From Perognathus longimembris pacificus (taxonomy: Eukaryota; Chordata; Mammalia; Rodentia; Heteromyidae), in the NCBI RefSeq assembly GCF_023159225.1, contig NC_063174.1, positions 36,367,691-36,431,690 on the forward strand: a DNA stretch of 64,000 nucleotides, written 5' to 3'. Below the pieces are notes generated by a model. That model was given only the letters and a program-made list of their open reading frames with translations, did no database searches and had not been told where the DNA came from. Position 1 is the first letter of the stretch. The number at the start of each line of letters is the position of its first letter. Of the stretch, positions 54,640 to 64,000 are shown in pieces. The translations under genes and the position numbers were made by a program.

Positions 54640-55160
54640 CTAATAAGCTAATTTTGAAGATGTTTGGCTTTAAAGGCAGTGTAGACTGGGCATAATCTGC
54701 CTTATAACACTGGATTCTGGTTTACCTGACCATCTCCTGATTGCTTCTTGTCTTCTGACACATCGAACCACGTCGTCTAGCTACACAGAAGAGAGTTTCA
54801 TTAAATCCAAAATGGTAACCAAAATGGATGCACAGCAAGAAACTGGCAGTAGTAGCTTTGGGAGCTGGTAAATAAATAACAGGCTTGTTGTCCCACACCC
54901 TAGTTTAATACTCTCAAGAGGTTCTTATGTTGCTCGCATTAGTGGGCATGTAAATGAAACCCCTGTTGGCCTTGGCAGATATTGGCCTCTTCCATGACCT
55001 TGTCTGGCTGAAACAAAAAGTCATTGGTGGAACAAAAATTCAGAGCTCTGAACTTGATTGAAAGAAAGGGGCAATTCTCTAAATTGGGTAATTGGATCAC
55101 CCTCCCAAGTGCCCTAGGGCTTATATCAAACATATAAGAAGGGGATTAATAACTTCAGTG
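54640..55160. promoter_or_regulatory. Candidate conserved noncoding element
   Basis: Repeat-free for over 500 bases. Has a POU-octamer-like catgtaaat (54947-54955), an NFI-like pair cttggcagatattggcc (54971-54987), homeodomain cores (gtttaata, gggattaataac) and retained CpGs (acatcgaaccacgtcgtcta, gctcgcatt). The cluster looks like a tissue-specific enhancer. Inference only. Confidence 0.38.
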
Positions 55161-55755
55161 TATAAATGAGCTTCAGGCACTTCTGACTGTAACATTTCAC
55201 TCTCAAGAGCTTTGAGACATAGCAGATTTTTTTTCAGAGAATTTTGAAGTGGTTTTTTTTTTTTTTTTAATAAAATGCAGGAAGAGTCTGCAGACAGCTA
55301 TGGAATTCTTAAAATTGTGTATGGTCCAGTCAGACAGGAAGGCAGTCTGCAAACTTCTGTAAAATGGCCACTTCGTGAAGCTACTCATGATAAGTATTAT
55401 TAGGATCAGAAGATGATGACAACAATATTTTTAAAAATTGTACCTGGTAGTTACTTCTATCATGACTTTATGATAGGACTGTAAAACTGAAAGCTTTCCA
55501 TCTTGTATAGTTGAATTTGAGGACCTCAAGACTTACCACAGATCTGTATGTTTGTGTGTGTGTTGAATGGGGCCCAAAGAAAAGCAGGGAACATTTTATT
55601 AATTCATATTTTTATTCATTAATTTGCATACTCTGCATTTATTGAATGCCTACTACATATCAGACTTAAGGAACATTAAAATGTACAAAGTAGAGCAACA
55701 TATATTTGAAAAAAAAAAACAGGTTCATAAGGATTGAAGGAACACATGAGAAGAG
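55161..55755. other. Unassigned sequence with ancient repeat trace
   Basis: Poly-T at 55252-55268. A block at 55630-55700 (tgcatttattgaatgcctac, tacatatcagacttaagg) is the head of an old mammalian repeat. No gene recognised. Confidence 0.45.
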
Positions 55756-55830
55756 AGCCATATATTCTTGTGTAGGAAGCAAGCACTCTTGCCACTAGGC
55801 CATATTCCCAGCCCATAGCCATATATTCTT
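55756..55830 (-). mobile_element. IDL-Geo SINE reduced to its head, with target duplication
   Basis: agccatatattctt at 55756-55769 recurs exactly at 55817-55830. Between them are about 47 bases whose right part (aagcaagcactcttgccact, aggccatattcccagccc) is the reverse complement of the first ~38 bases of the SINE. The body, Geo half and A tail are missing. L1-driven insertions normally lose their 5' end, so keeping only the 5' head is unusual. Confidence 0.85.
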
Positions 55831-56329
55831 AGGTATGTAGAAGTACAGAGAAGACTAGAGGAGGTGACAAGGATGAGTTTATGTGACAGAAAAATGGAAA
55901 ACATTCAAGGAGAGGGTAAAATAATTAAAAACTGTACAGAATCTTTTAAAAGGCCATGTTGATGATTAACGTAGACCAGATAAATGACGCAGGCTAAAAT
56001 TGTCATTCTTGCCACAGAAACGAATCAGCTATGTTCTGTCGAGTCCTGAGGAAGTAGATTATAATGATAGAGACAAACGGCTGGTGTCATAGCAAATAAG
56101 GGAAATGAGAAAACTTGTGAAAAACATTGTTCTGAAATCTATCTTTAAGGGTATCACATTCTGAGACCTTTGTCAAACACATGAAAAAGAAGAGCTTAGG
56201 AAGCATTCTAGAATGAATGGTTAGTGGCTAAATCTTGCTATTTGTTTATTGCTGACTATCTAGGAGGGAGTATTTGATTACAGAGGAAATATTACTAAAC
56301 CTGGGTAATGTTGCTTCTAAGAACTAGTG
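55831..56329. other. Unassigned sequence
   Basis: Possibly continues the ancient repeat begun near 55630. No gene recognised. Confidence 0.4.
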
Positions 56330-56500
56330 TATCACACTTAAAGGAGCCACATGTGTGTTTTCATTTTTCTCCTATAATTTTATAGCAATCCTATAAGGCA
56401 ACTATTGTACCTGCATTTTCATACAAGAGTAAATGTCCTTAGAGAAGTTAAGTAAACTCCTCAGAATTCTACAGCCAATGAATGGCAAGGCCTATGTTTT
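56330..56500. mobile_element. MIR remnant
   Basis: ttatagcaatcctataaggc, aactattgtacctgcatttt, acaagagtaaatgtccttag, agaagttaagtaaactcctc and ctacagccaatgaatggcaa follow MIR order. Confidence 0.8.
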
Positions 56501-58349
56501 GTCCATTATCCATTCTTCCATTATCCGAGTCACCTGCCAGAGTAAAGGTAGAATATTTGAATTCTCTCCTATTTGTCTGCACTTTGTCATTGACAATGGT
56601 CTTTTTGTTTTTCTATAAAGTAGCTGTATTTTATTCCTTTTGTTTTCCTGTAATATCAAAGGTAGCAAATTGATTTCATTCTGCATTCAACTCCAAACAC
56701 TTGCGCTGGAAATGTGGAGTGGCTCTGTGGTTGGACAGTGCTAGCTAGCATTGTGCTGCACATCTGTAATCAAGGAGAGGCTGCTTGAACATCTTTACTC
56801 CATCCTGCAAGTGGTACATGAGACTAAAGTCCACAGAGAAGACATGCCTACCTCCCAAAGTAGGAAAGAAAAAAATTATCTTTGTTACTCTACAAATGAA
56901 ATACACTGATTTGCTATGAATTGAAAAGGGGGAAATAATGAATAGGGCTAAGTGAAATAGACTCTAAACATCTGAAATGTGACTACCAATTTAACTTTGC
57001 TATTTTATAGCTTGTTTTCAGGAGAGCTGCTAGAATCTGTTTACTTTTCTTGCTATTGCTTACTTTAAAAAAAAAAAAAAAAGAGCTATTGTATTTTTTT
57101 CCTTTCCACAGAGTAAGATGGCCACCACAAAAAAAGCAATGACCTGGGCTGAAAACATTTGTGGCTGGCAAATCTAGCTAGTACCCAGCTCTCCTCCCTA
57201 CAGCTAATACTTTGTCTTGAAGAGACAAGATGACTCACCCCTCTTGGGAGATGAGACATGGCTCCTTATTGATATCACCCAGTGGTCTTAGTGCCTCAAT
57301 CCCCAGATTGTTCCTGTGTTTGTTGACTTTTCATCTAAAAATAAAAGTCAAATAGCCTAGTGCCAGTGGGTTTAGCTATTTGTAAAAATTGGAAACTCAT
57401 CTAGAAAAGTCACCATCAGGATGTTCTTGGCATGGGCTTGGGCCCATTGCACAGAGCACCCTAGCTCCTGCACAGATCAAGTCCATTGAGTGAAGTTATG
57501 GAAACCTTCTCCAAGAAAATTAGAGCACTCAGGAAGTAGCAATTCACAAAGCAATGCTGTTATCTAAGGTTCTCTCTTGGTCATACTATTGTTTCTTCTT
57601 GGGTAAAGTGTGAAACTGGTGTTTTGCGCTTCATGGGGGCTACCTGTTACCTACTTAGCTTTGTGTGGCAGAGCTCCGACCTAGCACACAAGAATCCCTG
57701 AGTTTACACAGATAAATAAAATTTATCCTCTTCTTCAACATTGGGACTATATCCTTTACTTTCCCTTCTAAGACACCATTTATGGCTTCTCACAATTAAG
57801 CGATAGTTGGAATGATCATAATAGTCCAGTACAAGTTTCAGGACTGGAGATTGTGGCCTAGTCTCTGGGTCACACAGAAGTCATTTCTGGACAGAAAGTG
57901 CTATATACAATATATATTTTTAAATATCTTAATTCTACTTTGTACTTTAAAAACAAACTTTGAGAGGATGACTCTCTCACAGGATATGGAAATGGCCTTG
58001 GACCAGGTCCAGGGCTAGTGGCACAGCTGTTGTTTCCTGTAGGAGACATCCATGTTCAAAAGGGAAAAGGACGAAGTTAAATATATAGAAGGAACATAAT
58101 GCCTGAGCCTATTAACAAGAATGAAAGGATTTGCCTGCTATACAGTCTGTTTGTAGTGATATAGCCATTAGCATGAATATAGTTTATGCTTAGAAGACAT
58201 ATTTAAAACTCCTTACCAGAGGGCAGCTGATCCAATAATAATAATAGCAACAATAATAATATCTTCTTATAATAATCATTTTAAAGTTACTTTTTATCTA
58301 GCTAATATCCACAACAACTTAGTAAAGCTGGTCAGTTGGGAGTACTGGG
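56501..58349. other. Unassigned noncoding stretch
   Basis: Poly-A at 57066-57082, (AAT)n-like sequence at 58240-58262 and an otherwise unrecognised background. No frame with a domain. Confidence 0.45.
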
Positions 58350-58469
58350 ATCTATCAAGCCTAGCTAGGGCTTGGAAGGATAAACAAGGAGTTGGGGTTT
58401 TTAGGGCTGGCAGTGTGGCTCTACACTGGCAAGAGTTTGGATTTTATTCTAAGAATGATGCAAAGTTTT

Positions 58470-59419
58470 TTTTTAATTTTTATTATAAAACTGATGTACA
58501 GAGAGGTTACAGTTTCATACGTTAGGCATTAGATACATTTCTTGTACTGTTTGTTACCTTGTCCCTCATACCCCCCTCCCCCCTCCCCCTGTCCCCCCTG
58601 AGGTGTTCATTTCACTTACACCAAACAGTTTTGCAAGTATTGCTTTTGTTGTTGTTTCTCGTATTTTACCCTTTGTCTCTCAATTTTGGTATTCTCTTTG
58701 AATTTCCTAATTCTAATACCAGTACACACTGTTTCCCATACACTCAGATAAGATTACAGAGATAGTGTAGATACAATCACAAGAAGGTGATACACGAACA
58801 TCATCAATAGTAGAAACTACAGATACACATGGGATGTTGAAAGTAGTTACAACTCTGATATAACAATCATTTTCAAAAAATGGAGTTCATTTCACTTAGC
58901 ATCATCTTATGTGATCATAAGGGTATAGCTATTGGGCTCTTGTGATCCTCTGTTGTGACTTGCCTAAACCTGTGCTAATTATTACCAATAAGGGAGACCA
59001 TAGAGTCCATGTTTCTTTGGGTCTGGCTCACTTCATTTAATATAATTTTTTCCAAGTCCTTCCATTTCCTTACAAATGGGGCAATGTCATTCTTTCTGAT
59101 AGAGGCATAAAATTCCATTGTGTATATGTACCACATTTTTCTGAGCCATTCGTCTACTGAGGGGCATCTGGGTTGGTTCCAGATTCTTGCTATGACAAAT
59201 TGTGCTGCAATGAACATTGTTGTGCTGGTGGCTTTACTTTGATTTTGTTTGTAGTTTTTTGGATAAATACCCAAAAGTGGGGTTGCTGGGTCGTAGGGGA
59301 GTTCTACATTTAGCCTTCTGAGGAATCTCCATACTGCTTGCCAGAGTGGCTGAACCAGTTTACATTCCCACCAACAATGAAGTAGGGTTCCCTTTTGGCC
59401 ACATCCCCTCCAACAACAG
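58470..59419 (-). mobile_element. Young L1, heavily 5'-truncated
   Basis: About 950 bp: T-rich tail complement, 3' UTR with a C-rich tract on this strand (58569-58603), and the last ~145 codons of ORF2. The perfect 14-bp target duplication and the intact terminal ORF2 frame show recent insertion. It is truncated at about the same ORF2 region where the frameshift falls in the 39-41 kb copy. Confidence 0.97.
58975..59419 (-). pseudogene. L1 ORF2p C-terminal remnant
   Basis: About 145 residues of the ORF2p C-terminus in one frame, from [20 protein letters not shown] (cysteine/tryptophan motif) through [16 protein letters not shown] and [12 protein letters not shown] to SLIGNN. About ten residues differ from the copy at 39.65-40.17 kb, so both come from closely related recent L1 lineages. 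The endonuclease and RT domains are absent, so it is inactive. Confidence 0.95.
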
Positions 59420-59696
59420 TGATGCAAAGTTTTAAGACAGAAATTGACTTGACTTAATTTTCATATTGAGAAAGATCATTCAGCCTGCTGTATGAAGCCT
59501 AACATGTAAGGACGTGCTGTAAGACCAGTCAGGAAACACAACAGTAACCCAGGAAATATATTGTGGTACCTTGAGTTTGAGAGCAGTGATAAAGGGGTGA
59601 AAATTGGCCAGAATAAAGATAAATTTGGGGGTGAGGGGAATTGCTTACAAGATCCACAAATAGACTGGATATGAAGTATGAATATTAAAAAATGTA

Positions 59697-59898
59697 GGGC
59701 TGAGAATGTGGCTTAGTGGTAGAGTGCTTGCCTAGCATACATGAAGCCCTGGGTTCAATTCCTCAGCACCACATAAACGGACAAAGCCAGAAGTGGCTCT
59801 GTGGCTCAAGTGGTAGAGTGTTTGCCTTGAGCAAAAAGAAGCCAGGGACAGTGCTCAGGCCCTTAGTTCAAGCCCCAGGACTGGCCAAAAAAAAAAAG
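59697..59898 (+). mobile_element. IDL-Geo SINE, full length
   Basis: ID-like half: ggctgagaatgtggcttagt, B-box ggttcaattcc, cagcaccacataaacgg. Geo half: tggctcaagtggtagagtgt (59802-59821), gccttgagcaaaaagaagcc, gtgctcaggcccttagttca (ending 59870), agccccaggactggcc, A tail of about 11. No clear target duplication was found, possibly because the flanks are A-rich. Confidence 0.95.
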
Positions 59899-60499
59899 TA
59901 TATTATCATCTCAGAATTTAGTGCCAAAATAATTCTAGGAATGATGTCATTTGGCAGAGAGAGGACAAAAATTCTAACATTGGAAAAAAGAGTAGATTGG
60001 AATAGGGAAGGCAAGAGCTCTATCAGAAAGTTTAGCATGTCATGCCAATGGAGAGTGGCATGAGCCTAAAACTCAGGGGAAGGGCTGAGCAGAGATTGGG
60101 AAAATGGCTACGGACTAAGATTCCTGAGGTTCCAACATTTGGAAGTGAAGAAAAGGAGCAGAAACCTGCCAAACGGACTGGAAGGGAGAAGACAATAAGG
60201 TGGGAAGAAATGCTTGAGAGTGTGATTTCTATGAAGCAAGTATTTCAGAAAGGAAGGAGGTCGGCCCAGTGCTGCTATAGGACTTACAAGATAATGACTG
60301 AGAACTGACCCTTGGATATAGGCAACGGTGACCCTGGCAAGAATGATTTTGGTGAAGTGTTTGAGACGTGAGCCTGACTGGAGTAGGGTAAACAGAGCTC
60401 GTGGACTGTCTTTTAAGGTGGTGTAGTACAAATAGAAACAGAAATTAACTGGTAGCTGGAAAAGGCAAAGGTTTTATTATTTGAAGGTGGGTGGGGTTT

Positions 60500-60522
60500 T
60501 TTCTTTTTTTTTTTTTTTTTGG
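60500..60522 (+). repeat. Poly-T run
   Basis: About 18-20 T residues within the ancient repeat, where related copies also tend to carry a T run. Confidence 0.85.
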
Positions 60523-60690
60523 TATTTTTACTTGGATATACTTGATATAGAAGGGAGAGAAAATGAGATATTGCTGGGGAGAAAAGGAGTGACTAGTAAT
60601 GAAAAACCCAGAAGGTAGAGGAAGTATTGCACGAGGGCTCAAGTGTATGGGCAGGCCTTAGGTTGAAGCAAATCTGCATAGCCACTGCAC

Positions 60691-61234
60691 TGGAACAGTG
60701 ACAAATCACTGTAAGAGTTCTGCCTCTTACATCTACCCAAACTACATGTCCAATAGTGAGTGCAAGGAATGAAGAATATCAACCAGAGCAGAGAGTGTTG
60801 CGTTCCTGGCATATATTTGGATTCTACTCAAAAGCTGTCAGTGTGACTGGGGTTAATTCTAATTTTATTAGTGATCTGAAAATACAAAGTTAAAATGTTG
60901 AGTATGGATGTGATTAAGAAGTAAAATTAATGAAGATAACTTTCCCCTTCTGGAATCTCTGAAAGAAGAATGGCAACCCCAGAACCAAACAAAATATTCC
61001 TCCCCCTTCAAAAGGGTGATTTTTTTTTTAATGACTCTTTTCAAGGTTTCTCTACAGAAGTCCTGCTGTGATATACTTTATTCATAAGACGATGATATTT
61101 GCTTTTGTAGCTCTGTGAGTCTCACAAGTGGAAAAAAGTACAAATAATACTGTAGTAATTAAATCAAACCAACTCCTTTGAGAGGGAGAGTTCTCATACT
61201 TACTAATCAACCATTTAGCTGCCACTGCTTCCTC
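60691..61234. other. Unassigned sequence
   Basis: No repeat or gene recognised. Confidence 0.45.
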
Positions 61235-61452
61235 ATTGCTCTTAGATATGTTATATTTAGCATCTTATTTGATTTTCAAAATTGCTCTTTCATTACCATT
61301 TTACATGTGAGGGCATGGCAGCCAACCTCCATAGGGGGTTAAATGGCCTACGCAAGGCCACATATCCAGTAAACAGGAGAATAAGATTCTAATTCTGGTC
61401 TCTGTTTCCAAAGCTAGAGACCTTTCCACTATGTCATACTACATACCATGTA
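61235..61452. mobile_element. MIR remnant
   Basis: gatatgttatatttagcatc, tcattaccattttacatgtg, gggggttaaatggcctacgc, aaggccacatatccagtaaa, gagacctttccactatgtca. One of the clearest MIRs in the window. Confidence 0.88.
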
Positions 61453-61479
61453 TTATGTGGCCAATGGTAAGAATGGCGT

Positions 61480-61768
61480 AGTCATTTGCATTTGTAAAGC
61501 ATCTTTGATTTGAAGAGCAGAAACTCTTAACATTGTCTTGTTTATTTTTTAGAGAGAGGAAATGAAGACCCAAATTTCATTGGTCCCTTAATATGTGTCA
61601 GATATAATTTTTAGGCACTTTCATATTCCAAGCAGGTTATATTTATTATCTTCATTTTCAGGTGAGGAAATGAAATTGAACAGAGAAATTAAGTTGCCCA
61701 ATATCATATTGCTCACAAAAGAGTGAAGAGTCAGTCCTGACGCTGTCAGCAAGCTCTTCAGCTCCACC
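61480..61768. mobile_element. Second MIR remnant (possibly two)
   Basis: ttaatatgtgtcagatataa, tttttaggcactttcatatt, ttatcttcattttcaggtga, ggaaatgaaattgaacagag, ttaagttgcccaatatcata is MIR in full order. The preceding 61480-61570 (cttgtttattttttagagag, aggaaatgaagaccc) may be another partial copy. Confidence 0.82.
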
Positions 61769-61789
61769 TGACATGGAAGTTGGGTTTTT

Positions 61790-61983
61790 ATTGTTGTTGC
61801 TGCTGCTGTTTGTCAGTCATGGGGCTTCAGCTCAGGGCCTTAGTGCTGTCCCTGAGTTTTGTGCTCAAGGATAGCACTTTGAACCACAGCTCCACTCCTG
61901 TTTTTTGGTGGTTAATTGGAGACAAGAGTCTCATGGACTTTTCCTTCCAAGGCTGAGTAGCTAGGATTATAGGTGTGAGCCAG
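61790..61983 (-). mobile_element. B1-Geo composite SINE, internally shortened
   Basis: Tail with GTT/GCT repeats (61791-61812), Geo half (gtcatggggcttcagctcag, gtgctgtccctgagttttgt, tttgaaccacagctccactc), linker (gacaagagtctcatggactt) and the B1 head (ggctgagtagctaggattat, aggtgtgagcc). Part of the B1 body is deleted. Confidence 0.88.
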
Positions 61984-62229
61984 GTCTTTTATATTCCTAA
62001 TGTCTTGAACATGGTTTGATTCAGGCACACAGGAGGTGCACAGGCAAAAGTACGGAATGAATAGTGAGGACCAGGCTGTGAGATACAATTGGACTACCCT
62101 GAGCTTTGTGTTGTGCTTGCTTGTATTTTCCAGTGGAAGCAGCCATCCAGTGAGGTTCTGTGAGTTAATTGGTGAATACATGAATGTTTCTGCTTACCGA
62201 ACTCTAAGCTTCTGTGTAAGCTGAGTGGC

Positions 62230-62372
62230 AGAACCACTTTGCTATTGTTGGGAAAACTGAGGCACACAAGGTGCCTTGGCATGGACTTTGCAAAGTCAGT
62301 GAACAATTAGTGGCAGAATTGGAATTCTGAGATTCTCACCTTTACAGCCTTAACTACTTAACAACCCTGTGG
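62230..62372. mobile_element. MIR remnant
   Basis: gttgggaaaactgaggcaca, tttgcaaagtcagtgaacaa, ttagtggcagaattggaatt, cagccttaactacttaacaa. MIR core plus 3' half. Confidence 0.8.
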
Positions 62373-62489
62373 TCCTGGTGGGCTTATAGCTTTCCATAAA
62401 TCTGGTACTTAATCATTTAAAGAGATGGCAATTTATCTTAAATGCATGCCTCATTATGCATGTGACACCCTTGGCGCACAGATGGTCTC

Positions 62490-63005
62490 AGAAGTTTTTC
62501 CTGGCTTCCCTTACCCTAACAGTATCTAGGATGTTAATGTCAATATTAGCTTTAACTGTTTTAGGTAACTTTGGTATGCTTCTCATTAGCTGGAACCGTA
62601 AAGAGTTCAGTTTTACCTGCACTAAGGGATCGCTAAATTCCTACTGGCATCGGCATGCATGCGTAGTCCCATGATGAAAGTGAGCTCATGTTTCTCCTGG
62701 ATTGTGCCTGCATCTGATGAGCCTGGGCTGGCGTGAATCCGAGACAATGAAATAATCACACCCATTAGCTCATCCGGGCCTATTAACACACGGCCTGGCT
62801 TTCCATCCATTTCTCTTGCTTGGAAAAACTGATACAGTCATGGTTTGTGAAGGTTAGTGAAGATGAAACTGTTGCAACAAGACTTGGGGTGGTTCCTCTG
62901 CGTAATCTCGGGAAACAGGACCTCAAGAGCCAGGACACAAGGATCTCCATTAATCCGCGCATGTGTGATGACAACATTGAATTTTCCTAGTACACCTATT
63001 CTGTT
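62490..63005. promoter_or_regulatory. Strongest candidate conserved noncoding element
   Basis: About 500 repeat-free bases with more than ten CpGs scattered through AT-rich, non-island sequence (aaccgtaaag, gggatcgctaa, ggcatcggcatg, gcatgcgtag, tggcgtgaatccgag, catccgggcc, acacggcc, gcgtaatctcggg, taatccgcgcatg). It is rich in TAAT-type cores (tgttaatgtc, ccattagctc, ataatcac, ccattaatccg) and a SOX-like gacaatgaaat. Such CpG retention outside islands is typical of deeply conserved developmental enhancers. Open frames on both strands here (62456-63057) have no domain. Alternative: an unrecognised noncoding exon. Confidence 0.45.
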
Positions 63006-63264
63006 CCTCAAACCTTGCTTCTTCGGTGGCAGAGTTACTCTGGAAAGTGCTTTCTAAATTTTATTTTATTTTTCTATGCAGACCTCCATGTTTTGAAGGT
63101 TTGGGTTTAATAAAGCACTTGTAATGGTTAAATAATGGTTATGTTTTCTCACTAACACCCCATGTTCTTGTGTCTGCCTCTGCCTCCCTCTATGATGTTT
63201 TCTTGGGGACCCCTTCCCAACTCCTGTATCTGCCCCTGACTATAGCCACCGGTTACATATCCAA
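63006..63264. other. Unassigned sequence
   Basis: CT-rich right part may be the upstream edge of the L2 remnant that follows. Confidence 0.4.
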
Positions 63265-63412
63265 CATTCCCTTCACCTCGCAAATGGGGCTCTTTCCACA
63301 TCTACAACTAAGAAGAGGTCTACCTTGTTCAGGATTGTTTCTCTAGTGCCTTAATCTTTGCCTGATACATAGCTGGCCCTTGGTAAACACCTGGTGAATG
63401 AACTAATTGATT
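63265..63412. mobile_element. L2 3'-end remnant
   Basis: ttccacatctacaactaaga, ttgttcaggattgtttctct, agtgccttaatctttgcctg, atacatagctggcccttggt and aaacacctggtgaatgaact match the L2 terminal block. Confidence 0.75.
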
Positions 63413-63489
63413 TAATTCCAATGAAAAAGAACTCTGTCTTAATATTGACTTGGGGAACCTAATTCTGTGTACAGGTGGTAGAATTTTTT

Positions 63490-63678
63490 GTTTGTTTTGG
63501 GTTTTTTTGGCCAGTCCTGGGGCTTGGACTCAGGGCCTGAGCACTGTCCCTGAGCCTCTTCTGCTCAAGGTTAGTACTCTATCTCTTGAGCCACAGCGCC
63601 ACTTCTGGCTTTTTCTGTTTATGTGGTGCTGAGGAATTGAACCCAGGGCTTCGTGCATGCTAGCAAGCACTACCACCA
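63490..63678 (-). mobile_element. IDL-Geo SINE, head shortened
   Basis: Geo half (cagtcctggggcttggactc, gcctgagcactgtccctgag, tcttgagccacagcgccact) and ID-like half (ggaattgaacccagggcttc) are present, but the head stops in gctagcaagcactaccacc, lacking the usual ctaggccatattcccagc. A short target repeat agaattttt(tt)g flanks it (about 63480 and 63679). Confidence 0.92.
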
Positions 63679-63688
63679 GAATTTTTGA

Positions 63689-64000
63689 AATGTTGTCAGT
63701 AGCATTAATGAAAATCAAGTTGATTTTTAACAGGGTTAAATTTTAAAATAAAATTTAACTTTGTGTAGGATAGTAAGCAGCTTCTAGAACTTTGGCAATG
63801 ATTTATTTCTTAATTTGAGAGATTCCTAGGGATCCAAGGGACAACTGTTACCTGTCCCAGAAGGGCATACCAAAGAAGTCACCTGATATTTATTTCATGT
63901 ACACCTAAGGCAAAGCTATTGGGGTCTCCTAAGGATTTCTATAATTTGAGGTGTTATTAAAGTCATCTCATTGCTTTATAGCTGTTATGGTGGTTCACCT
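63689..64000. other. Unassigned sequence
   Basis: No repeat or gene recognised up to the window edge. Confidence 0.45.

Larger units (their letters stand above)
58456..59433. repeat. Target-site duplication of a young L1
   Basis: tgatgcaaagtttt at 58456-58469 recurs exactly at 59420-59433. Confidence 0.97.
58350..60690 (+). mobile_element. Ancient dispersed repeat, split by an L1 and a SINE
   Basis: Readable pieces in consensus order: gagtttggattttattctaa (58433-58452), then after the L1 gacttgacttaattttcata and atcattcagcctgctgtatg. After the SINE come aatgactgagaactgaccct, gacgtgagcctgactggagt and finally gcacgagggctcaagtgtat (60630-60649), 'ggcaggccttaggttg'. The same repeat type is seen at 45.2 kb. 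I cannot name the family. The insertions prove it was in place before the L1 and IDL-Geo activity. Confidence 0.6.

Noticed and set aside
1..64000. CRISPR arrays, operons or prokaryotic signals
   Set aside because: The window is clearly mammalian nuclear DNA; direct repeats present are microsatellites, target duplications or local duplications.

Overview
The window is nuclear DNA from a mammal, and I find no convincing protein-coding exon, rRNA, tRNA gene or CRISPR array in it. The longest open frames are L1 ORF2 remnants, translations of simple repeats, or stop-free stretches without recognisable domains. It reads like an intergenic region or a very large intron. The repeats point to the host. 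Many copies of a dimeric SINE are present whose left half is ID-like (tRNA-Ala-derived) and whose right half is the unit I know as Geo. This IDL-Geo family is known from Geomyoidea rodents (kangaroo rats, pocket mice, pocket gophers), so a heteromyid or geomyid rodent is the best guess. That assignment rests on remembered family knowledge, not on a search.

Layout. 0-8 kb: a MER5A-like DNA transposon, old SINEs and L1 tails, and a CpG-retaining, AT-rich block (about 3.75-4.42 kb) that looks like a conserved noncoding element. 8-15 kb: composite SINEs and three more candidate conserved blocks (8.9, 11.9 and 12.8 kb). 15-19 kb: a GT microsatellite, a 14-bp hairpin, and a SINE torn open by two large GAA arrays. 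19-31 kb: MIR and L2 remnants, a MER2/Tigger element and an L1 3' end. 31-33 kb: two IDL-Geo SINEs stacked on one target site. 36-37.7 kb: SINE-in-SINE and SINE-in-L1 nests. 39-43 kb: three L1 3' ends, one carrying about 480 codons of ORF2 broken by a one-base frameshift. 43.8-44.4 and 48.6-49.6 kb: further candidate regulatory blocks. 50-58 kb: MIRs, compound microsatellites, a candidate block at 54.6-55.2 kb, and a SINE that kept only its head. 58.3-60.7 kb: an ancient repeat interrupted by a young L1 with a clear target-site duplication and by an IDL-Geo SINE. 61-64 kb: MIR and L2 remnants, a SINE, and the strongest candidate conserved noncoding block (about 62.5-63.0 kb).

No genes act together here. 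What can be read is a record of retrotransposition (L1 machinery moving SINEs, nested in datable order) around several stretches of unique DNA whose retained CpGs and dense homeodomain and forkhead-like sites suggest distal enhancers of a gene outside the window. The enhancer reading is inference and needs alignment to other mammals.
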